DNA from: Hominenteromicrobium sp964531265
GTDB taxonomy: Bacteria > Bacillota > Clostridia > Oscillospirales > Acutalibacteraceae
DNA length: 64,000 bases
Assembly (NCBI GenBank): GCA_964531265.1
Contig: CAZHDW010000005.1
Span: 56,838 to 120,837, forward strand
Direction: 5' to 3'
The notes beneath the pieces are model-generated. The model had not been told where the DNA came from. It made no database searches and worked only from the letters and a program-made list of their open reading frames with translations. Position numbers and translations under genes: made by a program. The stretch's first letter is position 1; each line of letters opens with the position of its first letter. Positions 25,672 to 34,647 of this stretch are shown here, piece by piece.

Positions 25672-26691
25672 TTATTTGAGCAGATCCTCTACAAAATATG
25701 CGTTGGAGTTTGCCGGGCGGCCCTTTTCGTCGATCACTGTTATGCGCACGAAAACATTATCCGGATTGACCTTGGCGCTGGCGTGTGTAAGCTCCTTGCC
25801 CTCGGCAAAAACAGCCTTGCCGCAGCGGTCGCCGTACATGAATTTAATGCTTGCTGCCGGATCGCATTCTACATGTATCTCGCCGTCCTCAAACCAGATA
25901 TTGTGGATGGCCGGGCCCTGGGAAGCATAGAAATTGCCGTCCTCAAGTGCCTTTGTTATTGTGCGATAGTCGAGCTTATCTGCCTTAATGGTTATCCAGC
26001 CGCCGAAGGAGTCCCAGTTTCCGGAGGTCGGAGCTTTATGATTGTGGTTGTCATCGGCACAGATGCAGTATATTTTCTCGCCGCCGCGGAGCATATCGTC
26101 GTAGACACGCGGAGAATAGTCGTCATAGCCCTCAACATAACAGCCGGTGTTGAATATCTCCATAGCGTGCATGTTGTGGTAATTCATGTACTGAGGATAT
26201 TCCTCAAGAGACCATGCCGGGTGGTTGTAGGTGACAAAGAAGCCGGCGTCACGGCAGCGCTTCATGATATCGCTGATGCATTCGGGTGTGTATACGCGCT
26301 CGTAGTCGGGCTCGTTCTCGTCGAATTTGACCTTGTTGCGGTGATCGTGTGCATTGCCGAATTGGTACTTGGTGCGGTGCCAGCAGGGCTGGGTGAGATT
26401 ATCCGGCTCAAGTGCTATCAGGCACATGTGGCAGGTCTTTGCCTGTGACGGAATGTTGCCTTCCTCGCATACTTCAAGCTCAAAGCCGTTCAGGGGCAGG
26501 AAGCTCTCGTCTGCAAGCTCCGGGTGCGGGATGAGGATATCGTGGTCGGTGTAGGCGATAATGGAATATCCCTGCGCCTTGTATGCCTCCTTTAACTCCT
26601 GGGGTGTGAGCTTTCCGTCGGAATAAACGGAGTGGCAGTGAAGATTTGCCTTGTAAAAGTTGCCGTTTTCGGGCAGAAGAAATTTTTTCAT
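25672..26691 (-). CDS. PHP-domain metal-dependent phosphoesterase
   Basis: 339 residues. PHP metal ligands are in order: H18 and H20 (NLHCHS), a later His/Asp pair (YTDHD), Glu in NGFELEV, His in YNHPAW and the distal pair in CADDNHNH. The C-terminal 80 residues (IHVECDPAASIKFMYGD...) form a beta-rich appended domain. PHP proteins hydrolyse phosphoesters (nucleotides, histidinol phosphate, polymerase proofreading), but the substrate here is not clear. Stand-alone gene with its own promoter and terminator. Neighbouring genes are not functionally linked to it. Confidence 0.85.
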   Translation of the reverse strand: MKKFLLPENGNFYKANLHCHSVYSDGKLTPQELKEAYKAQGYSIIAYTDHDILIPHPELADESFLPLNGFELEVCEEGNIPSQAKTCHMCLIALEPDNLTQPCWHRTKYQFGNAHDHRNKVKFDENEPDYERVYTPECISDIMKRCRDAGFFVTYNHPAWSLEEYPQYMNYHNMHAMEIFNTGCYVEGYDDYSPRVYDDMLRGGEKIYCICADDNHNHKAPTSGNWDSFGGWITIKADKLDYRTITKALEDGNFYASQGPAIHNIWFEDGEIHVECDPAASIKFMYGDRCGKAVFAEGKELTHASAKVNPDNVFVRITVIDEKGRPANSNAYFVEDLLK

Positions 26692-26745
26692 GACGAACTC
26701 CTCGATGCTTATAAATTCGGCTCAACAGCCGTCCAAGTCAACTTC

Positions 26746-26773
26746 ATTATACTGCGCAGTTCTGATTTTTCAA
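26746..26773 (-). promoter_or_regulatory. Promoter of the PHP gene (minus strand)
   Basis: Read on the minus strand: TTGAAA (26773-26768), 16-base spacer, TATAAT (26751-26746). Leader of about 50 bases to the ATG at 26691. Confidence 0.65.
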
Positions 26774-26822
26774 GATATTTTGAAAAAAATGTTGAAAACC
26801 GGCCTAGCGCCTTTTTCAGAAC

Positions 26823-26851
26823 TTGTATTTCGTGCGTTTTGGGTCTATAAT
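26823..26851 (+). promoter_or_regulatory. Promoter of the 99-aa membrane protein / AEC operon
   Basis: TTGTAT (26823-26828), 17-base spacer, TATAAT (26846-26851). Divergent from the PHP promoter. Confidence 0.65.
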
Positions 26852-26899
26852 ATAACAATATAATGCGCTCGTGCGCAAATCTACAATAAGAGGTTTTAT

Positions 26900-27199
26900 A
26901 TGAGTTATATGTATGCGGCGATGTTTGTCATCGCAGGTCTTATCCTTATTTTTCAGCTTTCCAAGGAGAATAAGATTTTCTATCTTGCCGGCGGCTACTT
27001 TGTCTTTATGGGTGCATGGTGGTGTGTGGATGCCGCAAAGCCGGATTGGAGCGTTTTCGCCGGTGTGCCGGGTATCATCTTCAAGGTGATTACGGGAATC
27101 GTTCTCGTGATAGTCGCAGTAAAGTTCTTCAGGCTGAACTCCGACGAGCGAAAGAAGGAAAAATCCGCAAACGGAGATATCTCCAAGAAGGGTGAATGA
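26900..27199 (+). CDS. Small membrane protein of unknown function
   Basis: 99 residues. Three hydrophobic segments are visible (about 5-18, 27-45 with FYLAGGYFVFMGAWW, and 53-73), then a charged tail (SDERKKEKSANGDISKKGE). Ribosome site AGAGG. The next gene starts 2 bases after its stop, suggesting co-expression with the AEC transporter. I do not recognise the family. Confidence 0.75.
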   Translation: MSYMYAAMFVIAGLILIFQLSKENKIFYLAGGYFVFMGAWWCVDAAKPDWSVFAGVPGIIFKVITGIVLVIVAVKFFRLNSDERKKEKSANGDISKKGE

Positions 27200-27200
27200 T

Positions 27201-28124
27201 ATGATGTCAGCTTTTATGGCGGTCACAGCCAAGGTAGCCGTAACCTTGATATTTATAATACTGGGATATGTAACGGTGCGCTGTGGGATGTTCTCGCAGA
27301 AGGGTCTCAGTGAAATAACGAGCCTGCTGCTCTACATTGTCACGCCGTGCTTGATAGTGGATTCCTTTCTTTCCGCCGAGTCCGGTGCGCTTGATGCCGC
27401 CTCGGTCTTCTGGGGAATAGCACTTCCCGCGCTTTCGATTTTTATCGGCATAGCAACCAGCTATCTGTTTTTCCGAAAGGAGATTCTCTCCCGCAGGAAG
27501 GTGTTGCGCTTTGCATATATTTTCTGCAATGTCGGCTTCATGGGCGTGCCGCTCGTTCAGGGCATAGTGGGCACACAGGGCGTGCTGTACAGCTCCTTCT
27601 TCATTGTGGTGTTCAACGTTATCTGCTGGACATACGGCTATACCATGATGGGCGGCGGTAAGGTGAAGCTCAAAACACTGCTCCTGAATCCCGGTGTTAT
27701 AGGACTTGTTATCGGTTTGCCGCTCTACCTGCTGGATGTTGAGCTTCCGCAGATTATCGCATCCCCGATAGAGATGATATCCGGGGTCAATACTCCGCTT
27801 GCAATGATAGTTGTCGGCGGATATGTGGCAAGGGTCAATTGGCGTGAGTTCGTATCCGACCTTGCCGTGTATAAAATGGCCTTTCTGCGTCTTGTGGCGG
27901 CACCGGCGGTCTATCTTCTGGTGGTGTTGCTGATCCGCCCGAATGACACGCTTTTGATGAGCTCGCTGATACAGGCCGCCACACCGGTAGCGGCGAACAC
28001 AGTGCTCTTCGCCGTACAGTTCGATGCGGATGCTTCACTGGCCTCAAAGTGCATAGCGGTAACAACGGCGCTGTCCGTCATTACGATACCGATATTCACC
28101 ATTTTGGCACAAACCTTGATTTGA
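27201..28124 (+). CDS. AEC (auxin efflux carrier) family transporter
   Basis: 307 residues from the ATG at 27201 (AAGGGTGA upstream; ATG at 27204 and GTG at 27192 are alternatives). About ten transmembrane segments in two halves, with FILGYVTVRCGMFS at the start, FCNVGFMGVPL in the first half, and VAANTVLFAVQFDADASLASKCI in the second, all typical AEC/membrane-transport-protein landmarks. Bacterial members export or import organic acids such as malate; the substrate is not predictable. Confidence 0.88.
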   Translation: MMSAFMAVTAKVAVTLIFIILGYVTVRCGMFSQKGLSEITSLLLYIVTPCLIVDSFLSAESGALDAASVFWGIALPALSIFIGIATSYLFFRKEILSRRKVLRFAYIFCNVGFMGVPLVQGIVGTQGVLYSSFFIVVFNVICWTYGYTMMGGGKVKLKTLLLNPGVIGLVIGLPLYLLDVELPQIIASPIEMISGVNTPLAMIVVGGYVARVNWREFVSDLAVYKMAFLRLVAAPAVYLLVVLLIRPNDTLLMSSLIQAATPVAANTVLFAVQFDADASLASKCIAVTTALSVITIPIFTILAQTLI

Positions 28125-28152
28125 TGTATATTACCGAAAGGAATGAAATATA

Positions 28153-28779
28153 ATGAAGATCGCACCTTCAATGCTTGCAAGTGATTTTACAAAAATGGGA
28201 GAAAGCGCAAAGGCCGTAAAGACAGCCGATTGGCTTCACCTCGATATTATGGACGGTCATTTCGTGCCGAATATCAGCTTTGGCCCGGATGTAGTGCGTG
28301 CACTGCGCCCGGAAAGTGAGCTGTTCTTCGACGTGCACCTGATGATATCCCACCCGATGCAGTATATCGAGAAATTCGCAAAGGCCGGAGCTGAGCTTAT
28401 CACCTTCCATGTAGAATGCGATGACGATATAAAGGAAACGATAGCGGAGATCAAAAAGTACGGCATAAAGGCCGGACTTTCCCTTAAGCCCGGTACACCT
28501 GTTGAGGCACTTTATCCATATCTCGACGACCTCTACCTTGTGCTTGTTATGACTGTTGAGCCGGGCTTCGGCGGACAGAAGTTCATGGCGGATCAGATGA
28601 GCAAGCTGAGAGCACTGCGTGAAAAATGCCCGGAGCTTGTACTTGAGGTGGACGGCGGCGTCAACCGCGAAACCGCTCTGCAGTGCAAGGAGGCCGGCGC
28701 CGATGTGCTCGTTGCGGGCACAAGCGTTTTTAAGGCTGCGGATATTCCGGCAGAAATAGCCGCTCTGCGCTGCGAGTAA
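28153..28779 (+). CDS. rpe: Ribulose-phosphate 3-epimerase
   Basis: 208 residues, TIM barrel. Metal/catalytic residues lie in LHLDIMDGHFVPN, DVHLMI and EVDGGVN; phosphate grip in TVEPGFGGQKF. Interconverts ribulose-5-P and xylulose-5-P in the pentose phosphate pathway. Often coded near the ribosome-assembly GTPase rsgA, but here it follows the AEC gene by 28 bases and is likely its operon partner only by position. Confidence 0.96.
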   Translation: MKIAPSMLASDFTKMGESAKAVKTADWLHLDIMDGHFVPNISFGPDVVRALRPESELFFDVHLMISHPMQYIEKFAKAGAELITFHVECDDDIKETIAEIKKYGIKAGLSLKPGTPVEALYPYLDDLYLVLVMTVEPGFGGQKFMADQMSKLRALREKCPELVLEVDGGVNRETALQCKEAGADVLVAGTSVFKAADIPAEIAALRCE

Positions 28780-28834
28780 TACAAATCCTCGGATTTTTGC
28801 AAAAATTTAGGGCTGCTTTTCACACAGCCGTCAC

Positions 28835-28884
28835 AAATAGCCGATATAATGCGTGATGTAATCGCATTCTATCGGCTATTTTGT
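28835..28884 (+). terminator. Strong intrinsic terminator after rpe
   Basis: Outer stem AAATAGCCGATA (28835-28846) / TATCGGCTATTT (28870-28881) and inner ATGCG/CGCAT, followed by TTGTT. A weaker GGCTG...CAGCC hairpin lies just before it (28811-28829). Confidence 0.88.
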
Positions 28885-28916
28885 TCAATTTTTGAATTGA
28901 AAGTTCAGGGGAAGTA

Positions 28917-28945
28917 TTGCAAAACAGCGAAAATTGCGGTATGAT
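28917..28945 (+). promoter_or_regulatory. Promoter of the Gld-like ABC exporter operon
   Basis: TTGCAA (28917-28922), 17-base spacer, TATGAT (28940-28945). The leader contains a perfect 14-base palindrome GCGCATATATGCGC (28972-28985), either an operator or a short RNA stem. Confidence 0.6.
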
Positions 28946-29067
28946 ATTAAAAGTTGTTTCAAGCAATTTCTGCGCATATATGCGCTAAGGGAAGAAAAAA
29001 CGTCCGTTGCTTTTGCTAAGCCCCGGGATGTCAGTTTTCTCCCGGAGAGAAAGGATGGTTATCAATC

Positions 29068-30084
29068 ATGATCGAGGTCAAAAACCTCACCAAGCGTTAT
29101 GGTGCAAACACCGCGCTGAACAAGGTCAGCTTCACGGTTGAAGAGGGCACCATTGTAGGCTTCCTCGGCCCAAACGGCGCTGGTAAATCCACAACCATGA
29201 ATATTATCACCGGCTACCTTTCCGCAACAAGCGGTTCGGTCACTGTTCAGGGTAAAAATACGCTGGAGAACCCCAATGAAGTAAAGAAACTCATCGGCTA
29301 TCTGCCCGAGCTCCCGCCGCTGTACATGGATATGACCGTTAAGGAATATCTCAACTTTATGTACGAGCTCAAGGGTGTTAAGCTGGACAGAAAGCAGCAC
29401 ATCGGCGAAATATGCCGCCTGACAAAGATCGACAATGTCTACAACAGACTTATCGGCAACCTTTCAAAGGGTTATAAGCAGCGTGTCGGCATTGCACAGG
29501 CTCTGCTCGGCAATCCCCCGGTACTCATCCTGGATGAGCCCACCGTCGGCCTTGACCCGAAGCAGATCATCGAGATTCGTAACCTTATCAAGAATCTCGG
29601 TAAGAACCACACAATAATCCTGTCCTCCCATATTCTGTCCGAGGTTCAGGCTGTATGCGAGCGCGTTATTATCATCAATAACGGCAACCTCGTTGCAGAC
29701 GGCGCTACAGACCGCCTTGCACATGACCTGTCCTCCGAACACCGCCTCATCGCAAGAGTTGAAGGCCCGGAGAACGATATCGTGCAGGCTATCAAGGGTC
29801 TGGAGCATATTGAGGACGTTTACTCCCTCGGCGAAAAGGAAAAGGGCGTATACGAAATATCCATTGAGGGCGAGGCAGGCTATGACCTTCGCCGCAACCT
29901 GTTCGCATTGTTGACCAGAAAGGGCTGGCCGATGCTTGCTCTGCGCAACACAGACCTTACCCTTGAGGAAGTATTCCTCATGCTCACAAGCAGCGATATC
30001 TCCCTGGTACACCATGAGGAGAAGGATACGGAAGAGGCCGAAGAGACGGCTGAAACAGAAGAGACCAAGGAGGATGCAGAGTAA
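29068..30084 (+). CDS. ABC transporter ATP-binding protein (GldA/CcmA-like)
   Basis: 338 residues. Walker A GPNGAGKST (about residues 35-43), signature NLSKGYKQR, Walker B VLILDEPTVGLDPKQ and H-loop SSHILS. After about residue 220 comes a DUF4162-like regulatory tail ending in a highly acidic Glu/Thr-rich stretch (about 316-338). It powers the ABC-2 permease below; its stop shares a base with that start (TAATG). Confidence 0.93.
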   Translation: MIEVKNLTKRYGANTALNKVSFTVEEGTIVGFLGPNGAGKSTTMNIITGYLSATSGSVTVQGKNTLENPNEVKKLIGYLPELPPLYMDMTVKEYLNFMYELKGVKLDRKQHIGEICRLTKIDNVYNRLIGNLSKGYKQRVGIAQALLGNPPVLILDEPTVGLDPKQIIEIRNLIKNLGKNHTIILSSHILSEVQAVCERVIIINNGNLVADGATDRLAHDLSSEHRLIARVEGPENDIVQAIKGLEHIEDVYSLGEKEKGVYEISIEGEAGYDLRRNLFALLTRKGWPMLALRNTDLTLEEVFLMLTSSDISLVHHEEKDTEEAEETAETEETKEDAE

Positions 30085-30791
30085 TGAAAGCGATTTTGAA
30101 AAGAGAGCTGAAGGCATATTTTGCTTCCCCGGTCGGCTACGTTGTAGTTGCAGCGCTTATGGCACTGTATGCATTCTTCTTCTATCAGGTTATGGCAATC
30201 GGCTCCAGCTCATATGTAGCTCAGGTATTCAGCACTATGTTCACTTTCAGCATGATGATAATGCCCATCATCACAATGAGAAGCATGAGTGATGAGCGTA
30301 AAAACAAGACTGACCAGGCACTGCTCACAGCACCTGTCAGCGTTACAGGCATCGTTCTCGGCAAGTTCCTTGCTGCTTTCGGTGTTTATGCAATTGCTCT
30401 TACAGCAGCAATGCTGCCGGCTATCACGATGAGCCTGTTCTCATCCGCATTCCCGTGGGGCATACTTTTCGGCAATTACATCGGCACTCTGCTGTACGGC
30501 GCTGCAATGGTCGCTATCGGCGTATTCATTTCAAGCCTTACAGTCAGCCAGGTCATTGCCGCTATCGGTACATTCATCATTGCGATACTTCTGATGTTTG
30601 TAGATCAGATCGCTTCCGCACTTTCCGGCAATTTTATCGGCACAGTGCTCACATGGATCTCGTTCACAGCACGCTACGATGTTTTCACAAGAGGAATTTT
30701 CAGCATTTCCAGTGTGGTTTACTTTGTAAGCGTTGCAGCAGTGTTCGTTTTCCTTACAGCTCGCAAGGTCGAAAGCCGCCGTTGGAACTAA
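30084..30791 (+). CDS. ABC-2 type permease (GldF-like)
   Basis: 235 residues with six predicted membrane segments. Opens MKAILKRELKAYFASPVGYVV, the hallmark of GldF/NosY-type ABC-2 permeases, and has the cytoplasmic MRSMSDERKNKTDQALLTAPVSV loop. Together with the ATPase it forms the membrane core; what it moves is unknown. Confidence 0.92.
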   Translation: MKAILKRELKAYFASPVGYVVVAALMALYAFFFYQVMAIGSSSYVAQVFSTMFTFSMMIMPIITMRSMSDERKNKTDQALLTAPVSVTGIVLGKFLAAFGVYAIALTAAMLPAITMSLFSSAFPWGILFGNYIGTLLYGAAMVAIGVFISSLTVSQVIAAIGTFIIAILLMFVDQIASALSGNFIGTVLTWISFTARYDVFTRGIFSISSVVYFVSVAAVFVFLTARKVESRRWN

Positions 30792-30806
30792 AGGAGGAGA
30801 ATAGCA

Positions 30807-32330
30807 ATGAGCAAAAAACCCAACCTCGGTGCAGTAAATGCTGCACTGCATAAGGATAAATTCAAGCACGGCTCACTGTCCGTTGTATTTACAGCAATTT
30901 TTATTGCGGTTATCATCGTTGTCAACATTCTCGTGTCCGCACTCACAGACCGCTTCCCCTCAATGAACTTTGACCTTACAAAAGAGGGCCTCAACACCCT
31001 CAGTGAGGAAGCACTGGACGTTGCAAAGAATATCGAGAACGAGACCACAATCTACGTTATCGGTGCTGAGGATTCCATCCGTAGCGACTCCATCTACTCC
31101 AGCTATGGCCTTAAGTACAGCCAGGTCGCAAACCTTGCAGACCGTCTGGCTGAGGCAAACAGCAATATCAATGTAGAATATATCGACCCGGACAGAAACC
31201 CGTCCTTCATCAGTGAATATTCCGAGGAAGGTCTTTCCTCCGGTAAGGTGCTCGTAAAGACGGACAAGCGCTATAAGGTGCTCACCGTAACAGACCTGTT
31301 CAATGTTACATCTGATTCCACTACGGGCAGCTACCTCTACTATTCCATGGTTGACGGCGCACTTGCCAACGCACTGTACCTTGTAAATCTCGATACAGTT
31401 CCGGTGGTTGCGTTTGCAACAGGTCACGGAGAAATGCTTTCCTCCACAGCCGGCACACTCAGCTCCCTCACAGGTCTTCTCGAGGATAACAACTTCCTCG
31501 TTAAGGAGTTCAGCATTCTTACAGATGAAATCCCCGAGGATGCATCCGTTGTGTTCATAGGCACACCGACAACGGACTACACCGCCGAGGAGATCGACAA
31601 GCTTGAGGCATTCGTTTCCGATTCTTCCATGGAAACCTCTCGCACACTGTATTTCACAGGCTACCCCACACAGAACTGGGATAACATGCCCAACCTTAAG
31701 TCCTTCCTCAACGAATGGGGTCTCAATCCCACAGTCGGTGTTATTCAGGAAAGCGACAATACCCGTTATATCAGCACGGGCTCCGGTCAGGCTATCTACA
31801 TTCTGGCAAATGTCAACACAACCTACCTCAACGGCTCTTACAATAATCTTGTTATGCCTGCATCCGCAGAGGTCGAGTGCCTCTTCAAGGCAAACAATGC
31901 TATCATGACATACTCCCTGGTTGAGACCAACGATACCGCATACATCACAGGTATCGAAGAGACAGCTCAGGAGAGCCCGGAGACGGATGTACACACAATC
32001 GTTGCTCTGGCACAGCGCTATGTCGATGACGACAGCAAGATCCAGGCAAACGTAATCATGGACGGCTGCTCCATGAACTACACACCGGACTTCCTCGGCA
32101 ATACCACCTTCGGCAACAAGGCACTTACGACCGATCTGTTCAAGATGCTTACAAACACAAATGATACACGTGTCGGTCTCACAGTCAGCCAGACTCAGAC
32201 AAATACCCTCGATATCACAGCTTCCGCTGCGGTTATCAACATGGTAGGTCTCGTTCTGTTCGTTGTTGTGGTTCCGCTGGCTGTTCTTGCAGCAGGTCTG
32301 GTAATCTTCCTCAGAAGAAGACATCTGTAA
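30807..32330 (+). CDS. GldG-family ABC transporter auxiliary protein
   Basis: 507 residues. N-terminal membrane anchor (about 24-45), a large extracytoplasmic region with FDLTKEGLNTLSEEALDVAKNIENE and an IFT52/GldG-like domain (ATGHGEM, VFIGTPTTDYT), and a C-terminal membrane helix (about 475-503) ending RRRHL. Such proteins accompany GldF-type permeases in Bacteroidetes gliding systems and in many non-gliding Firmicutes, where the role is unknown. Confidence 0.9.
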   Translation: MSKKPNLGAVNAALHKDKFKHGSLSVVFTAIFIAVIIVVNILVSALTDRFPSMNFDLTKEGLNTLSEEALDVAKNIENETTIYVIGAEDSIRSDSIYSSYGLKYSQVANLADRLAEANSNINVEYIDPDRNPSFISEYSEEGLSSGKVLVKTDKRYKVLTVTDLFNVTSDSTTGSYLYYSMVDGALANALYLVNLDTVPVVAFATGHGEMLSSTAGTLSSLTGLLEDNNFLVKEFSILTDEIPEDASVVFIGTPTTDYTAEEIDKLEAFVSDSSMETSRTLYFTGYPTQNWDNMPNLKSFLNEWGLNPTVGVIQESDNTRYISTGSGQAIYILANVNTTYLNGSYNNLVMPASAEVECLFKANNAIMTYSLVETNDTAYITGIEETAQESPETDVHTIVALAQRYVDDDSKIQANVIMDGCSMNYTPDFLGNTTFGNKALTTDLFKMLTNTNDTRVGLTVSQTQTNTLDITASAAVINMVGLVLFVVVVPLAVLAAGLVIFLRRRHL

Positions 32331-32355
32331 TTCCGCCGACAGGAAAGGGATCAAC

Positions 32356-33840
32356 ATGAAAAAAACAGCAAAAAATATAATCATTGCCCTTGTGGTATTG
32401 CTGGTGCTCGGTGTGGCAGCGGTGGTGCTGATGAAGCTCCCCGCCGCAGACAGCGAGGTGCAGACGGAGGAATCCTCCGCTTCATCCGAGGCGATAGTTG
32501 AAACAGGCAGCATTCTGGACAACAACATCAATGACGTTGTCGAGATAGTTGTTGAGAACAATATCGTCGGTGAAACATGGGAGATCATCCCCACAAAGGA
32601 CAGTGAGGACGTCGAGGAGAACAATACGTTTACCTTCAAGAATCTTGAAGGCACCAAGGTTCTCAATTCACAGATTGCCTCGGTAGCAAGGAACTTCTAC
32701 CTGCTCAGCTCCAAAAAGGTGATCGGCGAGGTTCAGAATCTTGCCGAGTACGGCCTTGACGGAGATGGCATGGCAAAGGGCACGACCACCTATAAGGACG
32801 GTACAACAACAACCATTATCATCGGCAGAACAGCCGGTGAATCCAGCGGCCGCTACATTCTCTATGACGGCACAGTCTATATCGCTTCCGTTGCATCACA
32901 GCTTGAGCAGAAGCAGATGGACTTTGTCAACAAGCAGGTGCTCACCATTGCCTCCAATAACGAGGTGGCAGAGGATGGCACTATCGTTGAGAATGAGGCT
33001 GTAACAGGCTATATGAAGTTCTCTGGCAAGAATTATCCGGAAGAGATCAATCTTGAGGCATCCGATAACAGAGTTTACACATATGTCATGTCCACTCCGA
33101 TATTTGCAGGTGCAAGCACCTCACAGATGGACAGCATCGTGGAGCAGGTCACAAGCATTCAGGCCGATACCGTGGCTGTAGTCAACGCTACGGAGGAGGA
33201 TCTGACAGAGTGGGGCTTCGATGATCCCGAGGTCGTTTTCGATTTTGAAATAAACGACGAGGTTCATAAGCTGGTGCTCGGCAAGCTTGTCGACGGTCAG
33301 TACAGCCTCATGGTGGACGACAAGGCTACAATTTATCTCATCGACAAGAGCAGCGTAAATACATGGTCTAACAAGACCGTGTTCGAGCTGCGCGAGAGCT
33401 ATGTATACCTCATCAATATCAAGCAGGTGGAAACTCTCACCGTCGAGGATAAGAATGGCAAGAACGTTTACGACGTAACACGCTCCATAAACGAGGAGAA
33501 GTCCTCCGAGGGTCAGCCGTTCTACGATCTCTCCATTGAGAAGGACGGCAAGGAGATCAGCTACGACACAGCATACCAGCCGTTCTACATGTCCATGCTC
33601 AGCGTTTGCGTAATGAACGAGGAGACTGTGGAGCCGGTCGGCGATGCACTCATCACATTCAACTATGAGTACTTTGAGGGTGATGATGTCGATGTGATCG
33701 AGTTCTATGCACACCCGACAAATGACCGCCGCTGCGTTGCAGTGCTGAACGGCCAGACCGTTGGTGTTGTACGTAATTCCGATATCGAGAGTCTCATTGA
33801 GAAGAACGATATCATCGGAAACTTCGGTTCATTGGAATAA
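32356..33840 (+). CDS. DUF4340-domain membrane-anchored protein
   Basis: 494 residues. N-terminal signal anchor (about 8-29) followed by a Ser/Glu-rich linker and a long extracytoplasmic region with repeated beta-rich DUF4340-like units (VVEIVVENN..., FKNLEGTKVLNSQIASVARNFYLLSSKKVI, EFDFEINDEVHKLVLGK-type segment). It completes the ATPase-permease-GldG-DUF4340 set seen in other Clostridia. Likely part of the same envelope complex. Terminator follows. Confidence 0.88.
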   Translation: MKKTAKNIIIALVVLLVLGVAAVVLMKLPAADSEVQTEESSASSEAIVETGSILDNNINDVVEIVVENNIVGETWEIIPTKDSEDVEENNTFTFKNLEGTKVLNSQIASVARNFYLLSSKKVIGEVQNLAEYGLDGDGMAKGTTTYKDGTTTTIIIGRTAGESSGRYILYDGTVYIASVASQLEQKQMDFVNKQVLTIASNNEVAEDGTIVENEAVTGYMKFSGKNYPEEINLEASDNRVYTYVMSTPIFAGASTSQMDSIVEQVTSIQADTVAVVNATEEDLTEWGFDDPEVVFDFEINDEVHKLVLGKLVDGQYSLMVDDKATIYLIDKSSVNTWSNKTVFELRESYVYLINIKQVETLTVEDKNGKNVYDVTRSINEEKSSEGQPFYDLSIEKDGKEISYDTAYQPFYMSMLSVCVMNEETVEPVGDALITFNYEYFEGDDVDVIEFYAHPTNDRRCVAVLNGQTVGVVRNSDIESLIEKNDIIGNFGSLE

Positions 33841-33857
33841 TTTCACAGCAGCTACAG

Positions 33858-33885
33858 GCACCGGATGTCAGCGTCCGGTGCTTTT
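33858..33885 (+). terminator. Intrinsic terminator of the Gld-like operon
   Basis: GCACCGGA-8nt-TCCGGTGC followed by TTTT. Confidence 0.9.
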
Positions 33886-33993
33886 GCCGTTTATGGGGAT
33901 GATTTCAGCCGTAAGCGGTTGCTGTATGTGGGATATGGCCTAAAAACCGACTGAAAGCGGCGGCTTTTTCGACCTGTAAAGTGAAGATTGCAC

Positions 33994-34022
33994 TTGCAAA
34001 AGATGAATAACTGTGCTATAAT
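33994..34022 (+). promoter_or_regulatory. Promoter of the rimP-nusA-infB operon
   Basis: TTGCAA (33994-33999), 17-base spacer, TATAAT (34017-34022). Expected start near 34029. Confidence 0.8.
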
Positions 34023-34048
34023 CTTCTATGTTAGATAGTAGGATGATG

Positions 34049-34073
34049 AAAGAGTGGGGCGACCCGCTCTTTT
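34049..34073 (+). terminator. Terminator-like leader hairpin (attenuator) upstream of rimP
   Basis: AAAGAGTGGG (34049-34058) pairs with CCCGCTCTTT (34063-34072) over 10 bp, closed by a GNRA tetraloop GCGA and followed by T-GTTTG. It begins ~20 bases into the transcript. Similar hairpins before rimP are familiar to me in Firmicutes; NusA, coded in this operon, is an obvious candidate to respond to it (inference). Confidence 0.7.
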
Positions 34074-34117
34074 GTTTGTATTGCGGGCAAAATGGTCTGC
34101 GGAAAGGAATGCGCATT

Positions 34118-34603
34118 ATGGCAGAAGAAAAGAAAAAGAGAGGCAGCACAACGGATATCGTGCGTGGTCTTGCGCAGCCGTTGGCCGCTGAGCTGGGACT
34201 CACCCTGTGGGATGTTACCTTTACCAAGGAGGGTGCCGACTGGTACCTGAGAATATACATCGATAAGCCCGAGGGTGTAAGCATCGATGACTGTGTTGAT
34301 ATGACACATGCGCTCAGCCCCGTGCTCGATAAGGAGGATCCTATTTCACAGGAGTACATGCTGGAGGTTTCCTCTCCGGGCATAAACAGAAAGCTCACCC
34401 GTCAGGAGCATTTCGAGGCTTTTCTGGAGGCTCCCGTGCATGTTAAGCTCATCCGCCCCATGGAAAACGGCGTTAGAGAGCTTGAAGGAATATTGATTGA
34501 TGTGATGGAGAACGGCGACTTCGAGGTAATAATCGATGAGGACACCACGGTAACGTTCACAAGAAAGGAATGTTCCTCCGTCAATTTGATAGAAGAGTAT
34601 TAA
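34118..34603 (+). CDS. rimP: Ribosome maturation factor RimP
   Basis: 161 residues from the ATG at 34118 (AAAGGA at 34103-34108); longer in-frame starts overlap the leader hairpin. Core LRIYIDKPEGVSIDDCVDMTHALSPVLD and EVSSPGINRKLTRQEHFEAF are characteristic. Helps 30S maturation. First gene of the transcription/translation operon. Confidence 0.96.
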   Translation: MAEEKKKRGSTTDIVRGLAQPLAAELGLTLWDVTFTKEGADWYLRIYIDKPEGVSIDDCVDMTHALSPVLDKEDPISQEYMLEVSSPGINRKLTRQEHFEAFLEAPVHVKLIRPMENGVRELEGILIDVMENGDFEVIIDEDTTVTFTRKECSSVNLIEEY

Positions 34604-34647
34604 ATTTCTGAAAATGGCAAAACCAGTAAAGGCAGGTAGATCGGAAA

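Noticed and set aside
30960..32666. 568-residue open frame opposite the GldG-like gene
   Set aside because: Same artefact; no ribosome site or recognisable domain.
29068..33840. Gliding motility system
   Set aside because: Only GldA/F/G-like parts are present. The rest of the Bacteroidetes gliding and type IX machinery is absent and the organism is a Firmicute.
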